From: Takakia lepidozioides
Taxonomy: Eukaryota > Streptophyta > Takakiopsida > Takakiales > Takakiaceae
DNA length: 64,000 bases
Assembly: GCA_030704615.1 (NCBI GenBank)
Contig: CM060733.1
Coordinates: 28,830,001 to 28,894,000, forward strand
Reading direction: 5' to 3'
Position 1 is the stretch's first letter. Every line of letters starts with the position of its first letter. The translations under genes and the position numbers were made by a program. The notes below the pieces were generated by a model. The model worked only from the letters and a program-made list of their open reading frames with translations. It was not told the DNA's origin and did no database searches. This document shows, in pieces, positions 11,099 to 22,500 of this stretch.

Positions 11099-11995
11099 AT
11101 GTCGATGTCAAAGACCTCCAAGATGCTGCTGTACATAAATTATCGAATGCGGGTGACGATACAGGATGGACGGCAGCTGGTTGGCAAGTTCATGGCATTC
11201 GATCGGCATATGAATCTGGTGCTTGGGGACTGCGAGGAGTTCCGGCGTGTGCCACCGAAGAAGGGGAAAACCCAAGAAGAAAAGGAGGAGAGACGGACTC
11301 TAGGGCTGCTGTTGCTGCGCGGAGAAGAGGTAATCTCCATGACCATTGAGGGACCACCTCCGCAGGAAGAATCGCGGGCAAAGGCAACAGCAGTGGCTCA
11401 AGGAGGCCCAGGAATTGGTCGGGTTGGAGGGCGAGGAATCCCCACCGCTCCTCTTGGTCAGGCGCAACCTGGACTCTCTGGTCCTGCGAGAGGAGTCGGG
11501 GGCCCAGCTCCTGGAATGATGCAGCCGCAGTTAACAAGACCCCCAGTTCCCCAGGTTTCAGCCGGCCCTGTGACCTACAGTGCCCCAGCACAATCTCCCA
11601 TTCCTGGAGTTCGCCCCCCTGGTCCTCCTGGAGGTTTTCCTCCCCGGCCAATGCAACCTCCACCTGGTGCACAGTCTGGTATGCGGCCTCCTGGTCCTGG
11701 CCAAATGATGGGCGGGCAGCCTGGCGGCCCTCCACCACAGTATGGAGGCCCCCCTGGTTCCAGGCCTGGAATGCCACCACCTCCACCTCAGATGGGAATG
11801 CCTCCTCCTTACGGACAGAGGCCTATGGGTCCACAGATGATGCGAGGTCCTCATCCTGGAATGCGAGGCCCAGGTATGCCCCCTGGAATGGGAGGTCCGG
11901 GTGGGCCGCCCAGACAGGGACCTCCGCCCCCTGGTATGTATGGCGGTCCACGGCCTGGTATGGGCCCACCACCTCAGCAGCAGCAGCAGCAGTGA
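11099..11995 (+). CDS. SmB: Spliceosomal Sm core protein B (SmB)
   Basis: SmB/B' is one of the seven Sm proteins that form the ring on U1, U2, U4 and U5 snRNAs in the nucleus. The 298-residue frame is uninterrupted. Residues about 5-45 carry Sm motif 1 (MRVTIQDGRQLVGKFMAFDR, HMNLVLGDCEEFRR). A basic loop (PPKKGKTQEEKEERR) follows, then Sm motif 2 (LGLLLLRGEEVISMTIEGPPP). The remaining 200 residues are the typical Gly/Pro/Met-rich tail with PPGM and GMRPPGP repeats, ending in six glutamines encoded by CAG repeats. The ATG at 11099 gives the conserved N-terminus (MSMSKTSKMLLYINYRM). The coding region has no intron. The telo-box upstream fits constitutive expression with other RNA-processing genes. 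Confidence 0.95.
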   Translation: MSMSKTSKMLLYINYRMRVTIQDGRQLVGKFMAFDRHMNLVLGDCEEFRRVPPKKGKTQEEKEERRTLGLLLLRGEEVISMTIEGPPPQEESRAKATAVAQGGPGIGRVGGRGIPTAPLGQAQPGLSGPARGVGGPAPGMMQPQLTRPPVPQVSAGPVTYSAPAQSPIPGVRPPGPPGGFPPRPMQPPPGAQSGMRPPGPGQMMGGQPGGPPPQYGGPPGSRPGMPPPPPQMGMPPPYGQRPMGPQMMRGPHPGMRGPGMPPGMGGPGGPPRQGPPPPGMYGGPRPGMGPPPQQQQQQ

Positions 11996-13148
11996 GGTCT
12001 TTTTGAAGAGTCACATTGTGACCCATGTGCAGGATGCGGTAATTATGGTACTGGTGATGTTACAACTGCTGCTGCCAGGAGCTGAGATGTGAAACAATGG
12101 GTAGATCGATAGGATAAGACGAGGCTGCAAGACATTGTGTTTTGATGCATTACAAAGGGAGTGTCCATGGTTGAACTAGGGTTTATGCTAACAGTTGTGG
12201 ACAAAACAGACTGATGGTGGTCCCAGTATTGACGTTTGATTCTGTAGCATGTTTGGTATCACCTCACTGTAATGATAGCATGTCGACTGGATTTTGTTTC
12301 TACCTTTGGTCAGGGGGAGGGGACGATCTTTAGCCGAAAATTGCATTCTAAGTAACGACAGTCAGTGATACTGGTGCTGCTGTCTTTGTTGAACGGGACC
12401 CTTAAGCTCGTCAGTCATTGCGACAATCCCAATAGGCATTGGCAATGGCCACCTGACAAGCAATCAAGCAAGCGTGACCAAGTGGCAACTTCTCTTCTGG
12501 CTTGTCCATCTCCTTCCCTCCCATTGACACAGTTGCAGTTACATGTTGGACGACCTAAAATTTGGTTTTTGACATATCTATCAAGGTACAGTCATCTTGT
12601 GATCCATAAGGGAGACCATAAGAGAAAAGTCTGTGCTATTCCCCACCGGACTTGTATTGTAAGGCCTGCCTTGCCCTGAGGAGACTTGGGATCTTCATTA
12701 GAAGTGACCAGCATGCTGGCGTGCGATTGTCAGGTTTCTGGTATTTTAGAGTTGTAGAAGCCTTCAGCGGTTCTTCGAACTTATGCTGTGGCTCATGTGA
12801 ACAAGTGTAGCAGTGTAGGGTTTCTCTTCAGAGGCCAATTAGTTCACAGTTGATCAGAACATGCCTGATGTTCCGTTTTGTCTATGCAGGCCCATTAAAA
12901 TTCTCGTCACGGTGTTATGTTTTGTAATAGGGTGGGGTTTGGGATTTATTGCTTTTAATGTGGACATTGTAATTGGCTGGGACCCTGGCAAAGTATTCTG
13001 AGAAGTTAGTCTTTTGCAACTGAGAACCTCTGTCCATTATAGGAGCATCAATGCATTTTTCTATTTGCAAGTATTCCCCAGGAGTTTGAGAACAACTTAC
13101 TGTCTTCACTTGAGAGCAATGCCATGCAACTGTTCTGTTCATTTACAG
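11996..13148. other. SmB 3' flank without recognisable gene
   Basis: This probably includes the SmB 3' UTR. No open reading frame here shows a recognisable domain. Confidence 0.4.
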
Positions 13149-13401
13149 GTTTGGGCTAAACACATGGCTGCCTGCCTCCACAGAGACAGTCCTCTGGGAG
13201 AAACAATCTTGGAATGCTATATTTGTGGCTGCCGCAATGTATTCTTATTGGGGTTTATTCCTGCCAATTCTGAAAGTGTGTTGGTACTCCTGTGCGCTGG
13301 AGCCTCTCTTGAGAGTGAATGGCTTGAAAGACATGAATTGGGATCTGAGCAAATGGCTATCCCTGATCGACGGTCACTGTTTTATGCAATGTTTAGTAAA
13401 G
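13149..13401 (+). pseudogene. Isolated UPF1 exon (CH domain), frameshifted
   Basis: The translation ([17 protein letters not shown], then [14 protein letters not shown] and, one frame over, [13 protein letters not shown]) matches the cysteine/histidine-rich domain of UPF1, the RNA helicase of nonsense-mediated decay. The fragment is bounded by a good acceptor (TTCATTTACAG) and donor (AAG/GTGAGT), so it looks like one genomic exon copied with intron edges. A one-base insertion near 13290 shifts the frame: 253 bp instead of a multiple of three. No neighbouring UPF1 exons (zinc-knuckle half, helicase motifs) were found within several kb. It is a captured or duplicated fragment, not a functional UPF1 gene. 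Confidence 0.8.
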
Positions 13402-14025
13402 GTGAGTACTCTAATCCATCTACATGGTTGATTATTGTTATCAGATGCACGTGGTCTGAGGGTGGAAAGCTGCCTACACCTGATGATCCTTCTTTTGTTT
13501 TTGATGCTGCCTCCGCCATCAGTACTGCTCACATCCCCTATTGGTGGGTGAACAATGCAACTCTTGGTGTGTATAGAGTGCAAGCTCCTTCGAGGTTTTA
13601 CAAGAATCAGGGAACACAGCTTTTTACAGAAAACAACACTCCTCCTTGTACAGGGTAAGCTTCTACAGTTTTGTTGTTTATCCATTTACTCAATGAAGCC
13701 AGTTGAACTCTCTCTCAAAGCCCTCCTGAGATAAAAGTTTTGTTAGAAAACTGCTTTACAAACACTTCAGGAAAGCAAAGTGGTCAGACGACAGGAAGCC
13801 CATGCTTTTATAAGCAACTTGAAGCGTGAGGCACCTCTACCCCGGCCTGGGCAGGCCGAAGGGCAGGAAGTCAAGAAGATGATGAAGAGGCCAAAGGAGG
13901 CCCAGAAGATGACTCTCAGAATGCAAGAAGCCCAAGTCAAGCAGTTCTCCAGCCAACAAAGCATGGGGTGCATCCGAATTAGTGACCGAGGGTGTCAAGC
14001 CGTGGTCACATTCTTGAAAACATAA
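13402..14025 (+). other. Possible exons of unknown identity downstream of the UPF1 fragment
   Basis: Two open segments are edged by splice-like sites. About 13444-13655 reads [18 protein letters not shown] after TTGTTATCAG and is followed by GGTAAG. About 13772-14025 reads AHAFISNLKREAPLPRPG then KKMMKRPKEAQKMT after CACTTCAG and ends in TAA. Neither matches a family I know. They could be a chimeric transcript using the UPF1 exon, or chance. Confidence 0.25.
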
Positions 14026-16005
14026 GAACTACCACGGGATGAGCCCTTCCCCTGTATAAAGAACTAATGGGCATAGTCAGGTTACTTTTCCTGTGATAAA
14101 AGAGAACAGTACAATCCATTATGGAAGCCTTTCCCTGAACTGTCTACAGTTAACCATAAGAGAGCCACAGGTGTCTTGAATGAGAACCCTTGCAAAAACA
14201 TTTGCAGGAGTAACTTGGATGCTTGGGTCAGATCGCAATAGGAGCCACACAGATTTGCTGATACTTGTAATAGAAGTACTGCATCACTCTTTGTTTCATA
14301 GCAGATATATCAATTGAGAGCCAATATGTAGCCCAAGTTTCATTTTAAGAAAATTTCGCCAGTAGGAAGATGGCATGACCAAGAGTGGAGGGGTAGAAGG
14401 TAGAGGAAGGACAGAGGGAACAAGGGGGTGGACAGGACTTCAAACCAATTGGTAACACCATTTCATTGCTATTATGGTTGATGAAACTTTGAAGATTGTT
14501 GAATTTTTTTTCATTGACTCGTTAAGTACATCTGTTGATTGCGTTACCCAGCTCTATTGCACTCTTGTGTACCCTGTAAAGCTTGGATGATTTATGTGTA
14601 TGCATGCTGCAATATAATCCTCAATGGGGAGGCAATTGTCGAAGCAAGTCCAGATCTGTGCGGCTTGCCATGCACAAAAATCAATTGCAGAATTTCAGTT
14701 AGAGCCACTGACAGAATTTGTATGGGTAGCTGTTTGAGCAAAAAGAGGTGGCCAGAAGTGAAAAGAAATGTGCAAAAGAAGGTTGCGTAGAAGAAAAAAC
14801 AGAACTGGAAGATTCCTTGCAGTCTAAGGGGGCCTTCGCACTGCGTGGGAAACCCGTGACTTATCTACTGCTAGGGAAGCGTACTGAAATACAAAGGAAA
14901 ATTTTCCATCAGTTATTTGCTATTCGCCAAACTGTAGTATGGCACTACACTACAGATACAAAAAGTAAAATGTTCCTGATTCAAGCATTCCACAATGGTC
15001 AGTTGGCCAAAAACTCTAGTCCCCTATGTCAGCCTGCCCATAACCAAATTATCTCAAGTCAATTTTGGATCCAACATACCCTGGGCGGAGCTCAAGGAGC
15101 TTTATTCCTGCCTCCATGAAGCCAAGGGGTGTATCTACCATGGAGGCTAACTTCTGGAGGTTTGCAGTTATGGGGCGATTGGAGACCAACTTCTGCTTCA
15201 TCTTGTCATTTCCTACATGATTTCCTCATCACCTTGAGTTCATAGGGCATGCAGGAGTTAAGTAGGTTGAAACTTTGGTCCTTCAAGGATTGACAACCAC
15301 AATGATTTTGTGCCCACATCACTGCTTCAAAGAAGCTAAGGTCCTTCCAACCACTGGGCAGCTTCTGCATAGCCTTGTTTGGCCTCATTCACTTGACCTG
15401 CTTGAACCCTCAGGTCTCAAGCAGCTGCTTGGTTGTACGTCACATTTGAATGGACATGAAACACACAGAGAGGCACACATTGCACCAACAAACTAGACCA
15501 CATGCAATTGGTGCTTGTTACTGGGATGGTGCCCTCCCATTTTGTTAGGAGCGTTGCTGCTCCTACGTGTTTAGCCAGGTTCTCCACATTCCTGCAGGCA
15601 AAACGAATGTCATTTCAACCACCACATGCCATGTACTTCCACCAAAGACAATCAAAGTGCAGTTCTAATGAATGTCCTGATCCACAATGGGAGAAGTAGA
15701 GATGCAGATGAGTAGCCTTCCGAGAATTTGAAACTCTCTCAGGAAAACCATTACAAGAACATTCATTCAGAGGATGAGGCATCTTTGTGGTGGTAAGAAA
15801 GATAGTTCATGCATCCTTCTTCCCAAAATTTCAAAGCACCTGATAGGCAGGTGACTGACTTAATGCACTAGACATTAATGTACTGGACACCCCCCTTCCA
15901 GCTGGTTTGACAGTGTGGTGTCGGGAAGGGGACTGTGGCCCCATTTTGGGGTGAATTTCACATTAGTCTATCTTCTGTAAGAAATAAACATACCATATGA
16001 CCCTG
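14026..16005. other. Intergenic, no recognisable gene
   Basis: The longest open frame (14748-15119, +, 123 codons) has no recognisable domain and no codon pattern that persuades me. The stretch is otherwise mixed-composition DNA without clear repeats. Confidence 0.4.
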
Positions 16006-17615
16006 TCAGTCAAATTGCTGCCGAAGTTGCATCTCAGTTTCACTTTTCCATGATGAGTGTGTGGACTGCCCTTTCATCCGCTTGCTATGCTCCTTGTCCT
16101 TTATCTTAGACCCTCTCTTCTTCTCTCCACCCTTGGCACTTGAATCCTCCAACACAGCTGGCCGGTCTCTACATACTGGGCACACCATGCCTTCCTTCAA
16201 CCCTGAATATGTCTTTGGCACTCCACACTTCAGGCACATCCTGCCAACCAACAAATCCCAGCCTACCTAAGAACATATCCATTTCCTAGTACCTTTTGGA
16301 GTGTATCCCTCCAGAGCCAATCATGAATATACAACCCACCAGAAAATACGAATTAGGTGATCAGCCTTGGCATATGCATTTTCTCACCAGGTACACCTTG
16401 GACTATTCTCACTGTATCCCCCTGGATCATTGTCTCTCCATGTGTCTTTTTATGCAATATAGTAGAACAGTACAGCTAAGTACTCGATGGAGCAAGGTTG
16501 AACCTTGAGGTGATTGAAAACCCTAAAGAGTATGGTGTTGACTTCAGTTGTCTGTGTGTGGATGTATTTACCCCCTTCAAACAAAAGGAGGAAACGGCTT
16601 GGTACCTGAGGAGGTTTGCGGCATCCTCAAGGGGGGGAAATCCTGCTCCTGGAGCACGACGTGCTCCTTCCTGGGATGTGTCATGCACATGATCATGGAC
16701 ACCCACAAGTTGTGCTCTTGCTTCCAGCACCGCCCCTGCTCCCACCATCTCGAAGTGTTAGCAAAGCTTTCTGAAATCAAACACCTTTCTCAAGGCTAAC
16801 AGCAGACAGCTTCCAAATTATGCTTGTTCAGAACAAACAAGCACCCATATTAAAATCTCAGATACACTCATCAGATCAAACCAAACTGTCATACCAGTAG
16901 GAGGAGGTCGCCGTTCCTGGGATTCATTGGCTGCAGGATACCCAGTAGAATGCTCCAAAAGAGAGTAGATTGTTGCTGATGATGGCCTTTGAGACAGAGG
17001 GAGATATGCAATCTGCTCTGTAGCACCGCTCTTCAGAAACTCAGGAGGTCCTGTTACCTGGGAAAATTATCCATGTCCTTGTCACCAATAAAACCAGATA
17101 CTATTCTAGACATACATCCACACCATGGACTCTTGGTTTGTTAATTCAAAACTCTGGTGCTCCCAAAAAGCACTCCTTCAATTCTGTTGGCATTTTGTTT
17201 AGAATGAAAATGATTGCAGTCACCTGCATCCTAGCCACCACTTTCTTTTTTGACAAAATCAAACATCATACTAAGCTTTTCTAAGGCACTATGATTCATG
17301 TCACATAGAACAGCCAGGGTTCCCTAAGGCACTCAGATCTTGACACACAAGAGAAATTTGCGCTATGCTAGAGAAAAAGACCTCAGCAAACACATCAGTG
17401 GGAGATGGCAGTAAGGATGTTGGCCTCAGTGGACCAGCTGGCTGTGGTTTGCTTGGCACATCTGGCAGCAACACCTCTGTCTCCTCTTCCGACCCCTCAG
17501 AATAGCTATCAGCCGGCAACCTTTGCTCATCCTCCTCGGATGAATATCCTTGCACTAATGCTAAGCTCATCTGCTTGCAAACAATGAAAAGCTCAGTTTT
17601 AGTAGTGCGGGACAA
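16006..17615 (-). CDS. Small zinc-ribbon protein of unknown function (multi-exon)
   Basis: The N-terminal exon (17615 or 17571 down to 17382) encodes LALVQGYSSEEDEQRLP and an acidic Ser/Glu stretch. The next exon (17057-16895, after TTTTCCCAG, in phase 0) encodes VTGPPEFLKSG and PLSQRPSSATIYSLLEHS. A middle exon ending at 16606 encodes GFPPLEDAANLLR; its 5' border does not phase cleanly. The last exon (from about 16226) gives CLKCGVPKTYSGLKEGMVCPVC, a CX2C...CX2C zinc ribbon, then a Lys-rich region and the C-terminus WKSETEMQLRQQFD. The join LLR/MCLKCG is in phase. The even conservation-like texture suggests a real nuclear protein, but I cannot name its role. The start is undecided between the Met at 17615 and MSLALVQGYS at 17571. 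Confidence 0.6.
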
Positions 17616-17639
17616 AAGGTCGGTCCATCTCTTTCTTTG

Positions 17640-19568
17640 TCGTTTTGTATTCTGATTCTCTCCACCATTGCCACATTCATGCCTCAGACCTCAAGCGGAA
17701 TCTCTTTCACGGTATGTACTTGGCTGTGAGAAACTGTAACATTTCCATATGAAGACTTGCACCTAACTGTGAACTCCATGCTTGCCAATAGTGCATTCAA
17801 CTGCTTAGTACAAGTGAAATACATCTCTCCATCACCGTCACACCTCATTTTGACAGGTTAATACCGACCTATCCAAAATCGACTATGCATAACACGGTAG
17901 CTATTGAACCGCAAGTAAATTTAGGAGTGACGTGCCCACAGAGAAGCTGTTTTCCATGACTGCTCCCGGAGCTGGAGCACTATTTTGTCGTTCCATAAAA
18001 GGATCATGGCACTCCCCTCCCCCATTTCCCAATGGGCCGTTTGCTTGAAAAGAGAGCATCGGGATCACCAGCCGCGGCGCAGTTGTTTTATCGTATCCTA
18101 AATTTCTCTTTGAGGAAATTCGTCATTTGGAGTCTTGAAGGAATGAATCCCCAGTGAGAGGGGAATTGGGTTGCTACGACCTAGCTTCCAAAGTAGAATA
18201 CTTAAACCCTGTAGTTTTATTGGGGGCGTCCTCTGTCCTAAAGCTTGCTTCATAGCTGCAACTCTCCAACTGAGCAAAGCAATCCCACCCATTTCCGAAA
18301 ATAGGGACAGAGTGAGCATGGCACCTTCGAAATTGCACCCCACAGGATTAGATCTTCTTCACCAATGCTCCTTATCGAGACTCCCTCTTTGATCCTGCAG
18401 TCAAACCGCAAACTTATATTGCAAAGATGACGATCGCTGCTGCACACCCACCAACATTTTGACCCAAAACGTGCATCAATATTATACGCGTATCAGCTCC
18501 AGTCTGTGTCTCACGTGAGGGCAAATGACGTCCCTGTGTTTCAATCTTATTAGCAACGATTAACTCAAGAAACCAGGGCTAATTATAATACGATTGGGAA
18601 CGAGCACCGAAATGTATGTTTTCTCGTACAAATGTAGGGCCCAAAATGTGTCAGATTCTCTTCGTCAATCTCCACACATAAGAAATGTCTTGGACAGACC
18701 CCTTACTGAAGTAATGTTTCTGGGTTGAAGAGCTTACCATTCCAGATGATGACTATCGCATTGTGCCCTCCACCCTCGCGTGTCTCAGGAATTTCAAGCA
18801 CTGCCAGTTGTAGCACTGGTATCATCTCCTCGAATCTCGGTTGCCTTCTCCCTCACTTCATTGCGAGATTCAAGCTCAGGAAACGGTTCCAAAAGAACAG
18901 GTTCCAGTCTAACTCACATGATTTTTACGTCTGACTTCTCTTTTCTTGGTCTGAAAGACAGAAGAAAGAGGCAGAAGAGAGAAATTAAATCGTCCACGCA
19001 AGGATCAGAGGGTTTATGGAACACAGTAAGCAACGAGAGACGGCTGACAGAGAGATAAAGAGATTGTAGTCCTTGCCGACGACACTGGAGCCTTCTTACA
19101 TTCCAGGCACAATGAGCGTTCACAATCTCCTTTTGACAATGCTTATGGGGTTTTCTGCAAAATCCTCAGAGGTGATTGGATAAGTTACTCTTGGTCGGTT
19201 GTCACGCACACAATTGACGTCTTGGTAAGGGATGTCGGTTGAGTTAGTGACCCGTCTTTCCATGTCAAGACCTTCATGTTTTCATAGGTTCAGGCAGTTG
19301 TATGTATTGGTACTAAAAATCGCCTTACATCACAGGAAACATCTCTAAATGAACTGTTCAACAACACAGTGAGAGCGCTGTGATAATGTTCAATCTGGGA
19401 AGACCAAAACAGCCTGACTTTGCGGGTTTGGGGACGTGACGATGGATTGTAGGTCTGTGCCAAGGCTTGGGGATTGGGCCTTGTGGCTTGTAATGTAGTT
19501 TATTGCGTCAGTCAGTAGCTTCTAGCCAGCTGAAAAAGTGTTGGTGTATGTGTTTGGACAGTAGAGCA
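17640..19568. promoter_or_regulatory. Intergenic region between divergent genes
   Basis: This about 1.9-kb gap separates the start of the minus-strand zinc-ribbon gene from the plus-strand kinase gene and should hold both promoters and 5' UTRs. No open frame here looks coding. No specific motif was assigned. Confidence 0.4.
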
Positions 19569-22500
19569 ATGACGGCTTCAATTGGGCAGACGCTGCTGAT
19601 TGCTGAAAATGATCTCAGGAGCGATGACACCAGTAAGGAAGGCGTCCCTTCTTTGCCTGAGAAGCGCGTCGTGGTGAGATTACTTTTCCATGATGAGGTC
19701 CATTTTTTAAAAATTCTTGAAGGAGGTGGATCACAGTAATGAGGGGTCCATCACCTCTGTCGGTCCCCCATTCAGCTCCTTCTTTTGCCCAATTTTGATA
19801 TGGAGTTATGAATTCTAGGGTGGGTGTCACTATCACTTACCACTACATATTGCTTCCAAGATAGATCTCTGAATACAGATATCCAAATCCTGACACGGGA
19901 TTTGGTGAACTTATGGTTGAAAGTTCAGAAACATCTGCTGTCATTCAAAATTCTCACTTGACCCTCAAATTTCAAATGCTAGTGATTGACAGCTTGGATA
20001 TTACAGGTAGGCTGTGGAGGGGCAGCAGTGGATTTCTTGGCCAGTGTAGCATCATTTCCACAACCTGACGAAAAAATCCGGACAACTGAACTGAAAGTAA
20101 TCCTCTCTTACTCTGTTTTAAGCATAGGACCTATGTACGACGGACCTTGTGTTTGTTCCAATGATTGGTGCCTTGTCCAAGAGAGATGAGAGTCATGACT
20201 ATTACTGGATATAGCTTTGAGAGAAAACCAAGTGCTTCGAGTGATTTTTCCATTTACGCCTAAAAGCCTTTTGATCCACTTGAACAGGATAAATCCCTAG
20301 AAGAAATCGTGAAAATTGTCAATCTCCGAACAAGACAATGGTGGTGTTAGACAGAAATATGAGCGAGGGCATCTTAATCAATTACAAGCTGACAAGAGTT
20401 GAGTCATAAAATTCCCGATGAGTGATCCAGGGTGATCAACGCAGATCTTGTATTTTTGGAGGTGGGGGTAATATGAGGACCTTTGGGGCTTCCAAGTTTA
20501 AGGTGAGGAATTGAGCTACAGAATTGTGCGATATCAATCCAGCTGTTACTCCTACTTAATCTTGTGCCACATGTTTTGAAAGGTTTTATTGTGTAGATAA
20601 GTGGGGGGCTTTGTTTTCTTCTTTGCAGGTACAAGGAGGTGGTAATGTTGGCAATGCGCTTACAGCAGCTGCACGGCTGGGGCTGAATGCCAGAGTATTT
20701 ACCAAGGTAATGTGATTATCTCAACTGCAATTGTATTGGAGACTACAACCTCATTCTCCAGTCCCTGTGAGCATTGGGAGCTGCTAGAGAAGACAAAAAG
20801 GAAGAAAGGAACTTTACAAGAGACAATAGTGTCTGTCTCGGATCTCTTAATACATAGGACTGGAGAAGATACGTTAGTCTGTCTGTACATCCTGGAACAG
20901 ATCCTAGAGATAACAAGAAGAAATGAAATGAAATGATACTTTATAGTGTCAGCAGGAAGCTTTAATGGCTTATGGGACGAGAAAGCATGAAACAAGAAAG
21001 AGAGAGGGGCTCTCCACAAGCAGCCCAAAAACCAACTATTGCTCAAGGGGATTGTCTAAGAGTCAGCACCTCATGCAGGTGTGCTGCTAAGCATTTCTGA
21101 TCCTCTTAATGGAAGACCTCCATGAGAGATTGGGTATAACAGAATAGACAATACGGATCTCATAGTAGAAAGGACAGTGAAAGAAGAAATCTTCTTCACT
21201 TTCGATTTTCCTGTTGTTCCTACGCAAGGAGGGCATAGGCGGCCGGCCCGCAGACTGTGGGATCCCACCCTAAATATCCCCAATGCCCTTCAAAGAGAGG
21301 TAGATAGAGCTGCAGACAGGTGTTTGGGCCGCAAGATTCTATTGACACGGAGGACCAAGAATGTCTCCCGATGGAACTGTAGTCTTGTTGTGAGATTGAT
21401 TGGCTGGTTTCCATGTCCGCCTGACGTGAAGTTCCGTAAGTTCTTGTCTGATGCATGTATTGCAGTCTTTACAATGAGAGGATGTACTCATAATGTTTGC
21501 CGTAGCCTTTACAATGAGAGATTGTACTCATAAGACGTTGTTTGCCGTAGCCTTGTGGCCATTGACCCCGCGCCCAGTTTGAGCGGGAACAAAAGGAACA
21601 GAACCTACCTCTGTCAGGGGCTGACGTTGGTAGTAAGACTTACCTTCATATAAAGAATTAATCCGGGTTTTCCAGATATCCTCTAGAAATCCCTTCACAC
21701 AAGCATCAATCTGCTGTGTGTGATTTGCCCAAAAACTAGGCCTCAGGAGGGCCTGGGCTTTTGGCTCAGCCTCGAGACTTTCAAAGTTGGTAAACAGGGG
21801 TACAGGCACAATTCCCTTGATAGAGTTGAAGAGAGCGTCTCTTTGGTGAGAGAACCCCGGACAGTGTATCAGAAAATGAATACTGTCTTCAGATTGCCCA
21901 CACAACGGGCAATTGCACTCTCCCTTTCCTCTCTGCTTCTGTTTGCTGTTCAAAGGTAGGCTTCCTGCCCTGAGTTTAAATTTCAGTCTAGTGCCGAGAG
22001 TGGGTAGACCCTTGAGGTCATCCAAGATGTCCTCCCCCATGTCACTGACTGGAAACAAGTTCAGGGAAGTTTTCTGCCTAACTTCATTTTCATCAGACAA
22101 TCTCATGGCAACAGACATGGCTTTGGACACTACAGCCTCTAAGTCAGATTTATCCAGCAGGGTCAAGACTTGCGGATCCAGGTCCAGGTCCTTGAGAATC
22201 TCTTCTACTCTCTTCTGCCAGGACTTAGCCTGTTTGACAGGGCGGTCCTGTTTCCAAGATATAGAGTCGATGAGAGAGGGAGAGAGGAGGGAGAGAGGAG
22301 CACAGAGGGTTAGCAGGAAAGCTAGTTCTATGCATACCACATTACAGTAGAGGATAAATCAGGGATCCAGTAATATGGCCTCTCAGGCACACTTCCTTTG
22401 GGCTACAGGTATCAAATGATGGGCCAGGAAAGCAGATATTGGCAGAGCTGGAAGGCGACGGTGTCGACACATCTTGTGTTGTGGTAAGACCTGGCCAAAA

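Noticed and set aside
11190-11786. 198-codon minus-strand frame
   Set aside because: It is the antisense shadow of the low-complexity SmB tail.
14748-15119. 123-codon plus-strand frame as a gene
   Set aside because: No domain, no splice or start context that convinces, and no similarity I recognise.
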